DNA of 64,000 bases from Dioscorea cayenensis subsp. rotundata (taxonomy: Eukaryota; Streptophyta; Magnoliopsida; Dioscoreales; Dioscoreaceae). This document shows, piece after piece, positions 57,366-64,000 of this stretch. Location: the NCBI RefSeq assembly GCF_009730915.1, contig NC_052494.1, forward strand, positions 1 through 64,000. Reading direction: 5' to 3'. Both the position numbers and the translations under genes were made by a program. The notes under the pieces were generated by a model, which saw only the letters and a list, made by a program, of their open reading frames with translations, was not told the origin of the DNA and searched no databases. Each line of letters opens with the position of its first letter. Positions within the stretch are counted from its first letter, which is position 1.

Positions 57366-57731
57366 TTCGAGGTTTGGGACTTGGGAGGCCAAGAACGGCT
57401 GAGAACATGTTGGGCAACATACTTTCGAGGAACACATGCTATTATTGCAGTGATAGACAGCGCTAATAGAGCTCGTATCTCCATCATGAAAGATGAACTC
57501 TTCAGGCTCCTACAGCACGGAGATCTTGAACATTCTATTGTGCATGTCTTTGCCAACAAACAGGACCTCAAAGCCATGACTCCAGCAGAGATTACAGACG
57601 CACTCTCCCACCATAGCATCAAGAACCATGATTGGCACATTCAAGCCTACTGTGCGCTCACGGGCGAAGGTCTATATGATGGCTTGGGTTGGATTGATCA
57701 GAAGGTTTCCGGGAAGCCTAACTCATCCTAA
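57366..57731 (+). pseudogene. C-terminal half of an ARL5-like small GTPase
   Basis: The frame from 57366 encodes FEVWDLGGQERLRTCWATYF, then the NKQD guanine-specificity motif (FANKQDLKAMTPAEITDAL) and a CALTGEG (SAK-box position) segment. It ends in KPNSS at the stop codon at 57729. This is the Switch II to C-terminus half of an ARL5/ARLB-type ADP-ribosylation-factor-like protein. The N-terminal half, with the myristoylation site, P-loop and Switch I, is absent. The sequence upstream is a (AT)n run and unrelated DNA. It is a single block without introns and is followed 170 bases later by an A-rich stretch (about 57906-57920), consistent with a 5'-truncated retrocopy. An alternative is the last exon of a gene whose other exons were lost. 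It cannot bind nucleotide as it stands. Confidence 0.7.
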
Positions 57732-60195
57732 ACTTTGATGCATTTGGAGATGCATTCTGTTTTCCTTTTTATAAGCACTAAGCTGGTCCACAGTGTGATG
57801 TTCTTTGTAAACTAGCAATATGGCGAAACAACAACAGGAATGTATTTCCTTTTAACTTTGTACAAAGATGAAAAATAGGGTTTGCATGTTTTGCAGTGCA
57901 TTCAAAATAAAAAAAAATAGTTTCTTTTTCAAAAAGCTTGCTGATGAATCTACTACCAAGATTACCGCTGCCATAAGAAGTCGTTGCTCACTGTAGTGAT
58001 GTGAATCGGATTCCTGCTATATGTAATACCAAACATTCTAAGACATAGTCAACTCATTCATCAAATAATGTTGTAACAGCTGAAGGATTAATGGGCATGA
58101 GACAAACCTTGGTGATTTGTGAACAAGTTTGCAGCATTGATCGGGGATCCTCCTGAGGTTTCCTCCGACGCCTGTTATGGCCGTCGAGACATTTTCTGCA
58201 GCATCAAACTCCACCAGAAGATAAAACCTGGCCAAGCAAAATCCCACACATTTAACAGCATTAAGGAAAACAAAAAAACAGAAAAAATCAAAAGAAATGA
58301 TGTAATTTATATGTTCCGATTGATGATAGACATTTTGCCATGAATTGAAGAATATATGAACAGGTTTGATTTTGCTGAGAAAAGCAGAATATCATATTGA
58401 ATAAGACAAGAAGAAGCAGATAGAAATGGGCATGGAGGATAAGCACAAACAATTGTGGAATTGGAGACACTAGAATTAGGAAACATGAGCACTTGAAAGA
58501 AAAAAAAGAAAGAGAAAAGAAAAGTTCAATGCTTTGAATGTAACAGACGAGAGCAAAAGCTGGAAAATCGAAAGTGATGATGAAATTCATTTACAGGAAA
58601 AAATTAAACCAGACATCCTACAGATAAAATGCTGGTTCTCAAGAGAACAAAAAAGTACCAAGAAACAAAGGTAAAGTAAATGAATTGACTGAAATTGGAG
58701 ACCGATTAGAAATTCTTAAACAATGCTTTTGTCCTCAAATCATGGTAATTTGCAAGAAGAACACTTTGATAGAGAGTAGCAAAAACACTGTTTCCATCTT
58801 CCAATTCATTTCCTATCTGTTCCTTGATGATTTAGTCCTGAATATGAACATTTTTTTTAAATAAAAAAAATGATAATAATTTGAAAAACCATGCAATGGT
58901 ATATATGCATACGTACTTGATTTATTAGGAAAGAAGAATCCAAAAAAAAAAAATCCCATTACACAAGAGATACACATGGAGCTCTCAAAGCATGCGTGCT
59001 CACACATCTAAAAGCCAGGATCACCATGCATATGAGAATGAATAAATCTCAAGAGATGCATGCATATGTGCATGACAAAAAATAAAAAAATAAGAAGTAT
59101 GCATACGTGCATGGCAAAAATAAAATATAATAAAAAAATAAAAAAAATGAAAAGCATACATACATGAATGGCAAAAAAAATATAAAAAAATAAAAATATA
59201 TATATATATATATAATAAAATTAAAAAATTAAAAAAATTAAAATCCTTGGGAATGCAACCCAACATTACATCATGCCATGCATGCATGATTTAGCTTTGT
59301 CATGATATATATCTCATGAGTTTAAACCAAAGGCTTGATTGATTGTAAAAGGGTTAGTAACGGTGATAATATTGGCTTCATTATCATTATATATATATAT
59401 ATATATATATATAAATCATTAACAATGTTTCCAAACCTGAATGAGTATCCCAACAATCCATTTGAAATGTTTAATGAAGAGAATGCTGGTGATGCTGATT
59501 AAATAAGGAAGAAGATGGTGACTACAATGATACAAACCATGAAGAGAACTAGGGGATGTGCAGTAATAAAAAAAAAGGTTCGGACAAATATATCAAATAC
59601 CGACGTTGCTAGTAACTCCGAGAGTAAATGACATGTTGTTATCCTCTTTGGGATTAAGGCATGGCCTTATGCCAACATCTGACACTTATCCCAGGGTAGT
59701 GAAAAAATTACTTGGTCCGAAGCAATAACAAGAATGTTCAATCCAAGGAAACGACAAATTTTAGAAAATATATTAAAGATGGAAATGATATATATATATA
59801 TATATATATCTTAAGGCAATAATGAGAAAGACATTTTAATGAAACATGCAACGCGGTGATAAAGCACTGACAATGGCGAATTTCAAGGTGATAACGAGAT
59901 ATATATATCTCAAAGTAGCAATGAGGCATGCAACGCGGTGATAAAGCACAAGCAACGGCAATGATATAAGACATATGTATAAATATATAAATTATATGCT
60001 AATGATGTAATGAATATAATAAAATAACAAAATTTATAATTCACAAATCTTCTTTCTTTTACTTGTACTTGAGCCCTTAATCAAAGGTTCCCAAGATTTC
60101 ATTCTAGGGTAATTAATAATAGAGGCTTGTCTTTGTTAGAAGTAGAAGAACCCATGAAACAAATATGATATTTTTGCTTTGATATATCATCTGGT
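57732..60195. other. Repetitive AT-rich DNA with one exon-like segment
   Basis: On the minus strand 58227-58108 is bounded by CAG before and GTTTGT after, and encodes FYLLVEFDAAENVSTAITGV and GGNLRRIPDQCCKLVH. It looks like an exon but I do not recognise it. Other contents are three loose repeats of a GCATACGTGCATGGCAAAAA-like phrase (59057-59175) and a duplicated CATGCAACGCGGTGATAAAG phrase (near 59847 and 59926). There are also (TA)n runs at about 59196-59213 and 59390-59412. Confidence 0.35.
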
Positions 60196-60200
60196 ATCTT

Positions 60201-62038
60201 TGACACACCCCTTGCGAAGGCGTACCGCAAGTGTAGGTTGTCAAATTAATAAAGTACCATGGTGAATGGGTAGTCGTATCCACAGAGAATAGTGATCAGA
60301 AACAAAAGAATTGCTATTTAACTATGGTGAAGATGATTCAAAGTGGTGTGAACAATATCGATGCAAATAGAAATAAAAAGAATAAGAAGGAGACGCAATA
60401 AAATGATAGGAGAGGCAATCGATTGAAAGTGGGGCACCCGGACATTGATCACCCTAGGATTATTACTTTAAGTGCAAGGCCAATCATTATATCTCCTAAC
60501 TGATGTTTAATGAGTCGTGGAGATCCTTAAACACACGGTCCCAAACCTAAGGTCAACCGTGACTATCCCTACACTATAGGCCCCGACGGAAAGAAATGCT
60601 CTCGACGCCTCACACTGTGTGGGGTTGCAAGAAGCTCTAGGGACTCCAAGTGATAAACCCTATTCCCTAATCTAGATCTAACCCTTTGGTTTAGGCAAAA
60701 GACCCCTAGTTACAATTAAGCCCCAGTACTAAGGATTACTTTAATGCTTCACTCTGTTGCTTGTGCAACTAAGATCCAGCGGAGTTCCTCTTATAGCACT
60801 TCACTTTATTGTGACCGCAAAGAACTCTTGGAATACGGAGGTAGGATAAATTACACCGGAAGAGAAAGGGGATGTTCCGCTACCTCTCAACTCACTTCTC
60901 AATCCTCTTCAATCTAGCTTTGTCTAACCCTCATGGTGTGTCACTCATCCACAAAGATTACCAAGATGGATTCTCAACCCTAGTGTCACTCTAAGGGAAA
61001 ATCACTTCAACAAGTATTTAAGATTGGAACTCAAGTAGGACATCAATTAAAGAAAACATAATGAAAGGTCAATGAAACAAAATCATCTTAGGGTTTACAA
61101 GTCGAAGAACCCACTAGGGGTTTAGCTCTCCATGGAGCAAGATACAATCAATAATGAAATTGAAAGTAGAAACATGCAATCCATAAGTAAAACCCCCTTG
61201 TAGTCCGTATCGATGGTCTTGTGGAGTAGCCTCGTCTTCTCCAAAGGTTCCCTCGTCAAGCCTAGGGCACACCTTGCCGAATCGATGCTGACGAAAGCTC
61301 CCCCAATAACTATCTTCCGAAGGAACACGGTGTTGAAAGCCGTAGAACCACTCCAAAAATATTGCCAAAGCCTCTCCAAACCCTAGCCGCGAGCACCTCT
61401 GAAGTTGGGGAAAAGATGAGATAAAGATGGGAAAAAGATCTTTCAAAACACCTCAAATAGCGACTTAAATAGGGATGGAATCGGGCATCCACACGAGTGT
61501 GTGGAATTTCCACAGGCCCATGTGAATCTCCAGGAATTGAATTTTCAGCCCGCTATGAACAGTAACTGCTACAGTGATTTGCTATAGTAACTGCTACAAT
61601 ACTTCGCCAAAATGCTCTTAAATCCACACTTTTCATCGAGGCCACATGAATGGGCACACATCCACGCAGTAGATCGCATTACATCTTCAAAAAAATCACA
61701 TTTGACGGAGATCTTACTAGTGTTACACAAGTCAAAACACATGAGCGTGACTGGCTTTATACCCCTCTAATTTGCATGTTCACTCGAGCACAACGGAGGT
61801 TGGCACACACTCACATGTCTTTGAGCACAACTTGTGTCTTCACGTTTGTTCACTCCAAAATTTCATCAACAAATTACATCCATGATCTACTTTTGGTTTC
61901 TTTCTTTCATAATTGTCTTCACAACCCTACATGCGCAAAAGAACACAAATACACATGCATAAGCGATAAAACCTGAGAAAAGCAATGCTCTATATAAGAA
62001 AAGAATACTTTGTATTACTATTACACAAGCACTTATCA
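60201..62038 (-). mobile_element. Solo-LTR-like element, 1.84 kb
   Basis: As written on the plus strand the element starts TGACACACCCCTTGCG and ends CAAGCACTTATCA, so it has TG...CA termini on either strand. The flanks are ATCTT (60196-60200) and ATATT (62039-62043), a 5-bp target duplication with one mismatch. There is no reading frame of its own. The CGCAAGTGTA block near 60225 and the block around GACCGCAAAGAACTC match the layout of the insertion at 11661-13422. CTACAGT-type motifs occur at about 61563-61600. Assignment as a gypsy-type solo LTR is inferred. Confidence 0.65.
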
Positions 62039-62085
62039 ATATTCTTCACAGACATGATGCCAGACGCGTATTTTCGATCCCAGAA

Positions 62086-62410
<325 letters not shown>

Positions 62411-62572
62411 TATGTAAAGATAGCTTGTTTATATGTATGCCTTGAACCTTGTTTGAAGGGAAGGATATGAGAACCCTACAGAGAACACATACAATTCAAT
62501 GGCCAAGAGAACAAGTAAACTGTTGTTGCCAATGAAATATCACAATCACTTTTTGCATCACCAGTATCACCA

Positions 62573-63218
62573 TTAACGTGCATCCTCAAAATTAAGATAA
62601 ACAGAAACAAATAAAGTAACTACAGTCTTGAAAGAGTCATGGATTTTTGTGAGCATATCCTTGTCACATAGCCACTCAATGTTCGGCACGGCGATGAAGT
62701 GCGGGTAAAGCTTGCTGCGCGTGCACATAACACTAATGAGCCAGTGAGCAGCGGCGCCGTCGATCTCATACTCATAATAAACCTGCCCATTACCGTCCTT
62801 CTTCTCCACTGCGCACACAGTATCAACGCTGGAGATTAAGTCCTGGAGCTCAACGTCGGACAAGGCAAGGTTGGAGTGGACGGTGTCCATAGGAGCGAGA
62901 GCTCAGAAGCCGGTGAGGTAGGTGAGGTAGACGCGCTCAGAATGCTTCTTAGGGTTGAAAAACTCAGAGTCAGTGCCGTTGGTGCCCTTCTCCACCTTGG
63001 AAACAAGGCAGTCTTTCCAGATGGAAGGGACCTCGTAGGTGTACTCGGAGGTGTCTTGTTTGGAGAAGTTACCGCTATAGTTGGCTTCATTGGTGGTGAT
63101 AAGTGGTAGAGGTTGAAGGAAGGGGAGGAGAGGGAGAGAAGGAATGAAATAGTAGAGAGGGAGGTGGCCACGGGTTTTAGGAAGGGGAGGTTGGAGGGTT
63201 TAGGGTTTAAGCAGGGTT
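62573..63218 (-). pseudogene. Degenerate copy of the TL19-type lumenal protein gene
   Basis: The sequence matches the intact gene at 4559-5260 along almost its whole length, and homology extends about 60 bases into the 3' flank (to about 62555). Disabling changes are visible. An Arg codon CGA has become TGA at 62903-62905. The original stop TGA has become TTA, so the frame runs 12 codons further. A frameshift and short deletion lie between the FNLY and NYSGN segments (about 63075-63110). The lumenal cleavage site and parts of the targeting peptide are altered. Conserved blocks such as LALSDVELQDLISS and YYEYEIDGAAAH remain. Coding homology ends at the boundary of an LTR at 63219, so the 5' part was displaced or lost. 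Confidence 0.85.
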
Positions 63219-63757
63219 TGATGGAACTTGATGAATTTCACAATGAGAATAATCCATATGAAAAGCCACGATCTTCTTGATTGGAAATTATTTGAGAACA
63301 ACATAAATTGTGGAAGCGTACCTGCACTTGAATCCATTGATGATGATGATGATAATTGGGCCTTGTGGTTCTTCTAACTGATCACACACAGAGAGGGGAT
63401 ATGGGAACCCTAATTCAAAAAAACTTAATTATGAATCTCAGGTCATTGTGTGCTCAGTCAAGGACCACACCCTATTTATAAGAAACCTTTATGTGGCTAA
63501 TTACAAGTCTGCAATCATAGACTTGACGATTTTGCCCTAGGAATTCTACACAACATATGATTAATATGTAAATCCACACATTTAAAATTAGATAATTAAA
63601 ACCCTATCCAAACTTTAATTAGATCACCACAATCGGTTTCATTTAAAATTAAATATGATAAGATATACATTATCATAAATATTATTTGTGTACGTCTACA
63701 CAACTTGTGCACATATATCCGTAAATCCCTACATGATGTGTGGTCCAAAACCCAACA
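63219..63757 (-). mobile_element. LTR of a second Ty1/copia element
   Basis: As written, the block starts TGATGGAACTTG and ends AAAACCCAACA. It is followed by ATCTCCCACTTGG, which reads on the minus strand as CCAAGTGGGAGAT next to TGTTGGG, the polypurine-tract and LTR-start combination common in plant copia elements. It is therefore the 3' LTR of a minus-strand element inserted within the TL19 pseudogene. The lower boundary is inferred from where pseudogene homology stops. No second LTR is in view. Confidence 0.65.
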
Positions 63758-64000
63758 ATCTCCCACTTGGACCATACAATCATGCATCTTTAGGAATTAA
63801 AAAAAATGTATATAAATTACCATCAATAACCAAAATGTGATCACAACTGAAAAATTACCTAGATAAATCCCGTCCATTAGCCTCATCAATACATAGAACA
63901 AAGGGGCAGTCGTCACCAGTATAATGCAACTAAACCCACAATGATCACATATACCGATTTAACTAATGACATAGATCAAGTGTGGATGTGTAGCATGGAA
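63758..64000 (-). mobile_element. Internal 3' part of the second copia element, cut by the window end
   Basis: The 240 bases past the polypurine tract show no reading frame, as expected for the untranslated stretch between the polyprotein stop and the 3' LTR. The remainder of the element would lie beyond 64000. Confidence 0.45.

Overview
The window is nuclear DNA of a flowering plant. The evidence is intron-split genes for chloroplast-targeted proteins, a nuclear copy of plastid 16S rRNA, and plant-type transposable elements of almost every class in an AT-rich background. The overall character suggests a non-grass monocot, but that is only an impression. Only three ordinary host genes look intact: a small CHORD-like zinc-binding protein (2396-3528, +), a thylakoid-lumen PsbP-like protein of the TL19 type (4559-5260, -), and a 12-exon chloroplast C-terminal processing peptidase of the CTPA3 type (16020-21335, +). 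The two plastid proteins both act in or at the thylakoid lumen, but nothing shows that they are functionally linked.

Region by region. 1-6.5 kb holds two genes and a decayed plastid 16S fragment. 6.5-9.0 kb is a 2.5-kb solo-LTR-like element with a perfect 5-bp target duplication. 10.3-15.6 kb is a nearly complete PIF/Harbinger transposon (TTA target duplication), whose transposase is split by a second solo-LTR-like element. 16-21.3 kb is the peptidase gene. 23.2-23.8 kb is the broken 5' end of a Makorin-type zinc-finger gene. 25.1-29.7 kb is a tandem duplication whose two units later received different insertions (a SINE-like unit in one; a MULE-type MITE and a tRNA-derived SINE in the other).

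30.1-45.2 kb is a decayed SEC24 (COPII coat) pseudogene. Its introns hold two SINEs, three hAT-type elements (one nested in another, two in opposite orientation) and a nearly full-length L1-type LINE. 46.8-48.4 kb is a roughly 600-bp tandem array built around an RNase H domain fragment. 48.7-49.3 kb is a hAT MITE with a perfect 8-bp target duplication. 51.2-56.4 kb is a complete Ty1/copia retrotransposon with an open 1417-codon polyprotein, near-identical LTRs, primer-binding site, polypurine tract and perfect 5-bp target duplication. 57.4-57.7 kb is the C-terminal half of an ARL5-like GTPase. 60.2-62.0 kb is a third solo-LTR-like element. 62.6-63.2 kb is a pseudogene copy of the TL19-type gene, cut at its 5' end by the LTR of another Ty1/copia element that runs off the window.

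No new enzymatic or defence system was found. The most informative content is the nested, datable insertion history, several degenerate gene fragments with no useful open reading frame, and an apparently multi-copy tRNA-derived SINE family with clear target duplications. Family assignments come from recognising motifs by eye; no database search or alignment was run.
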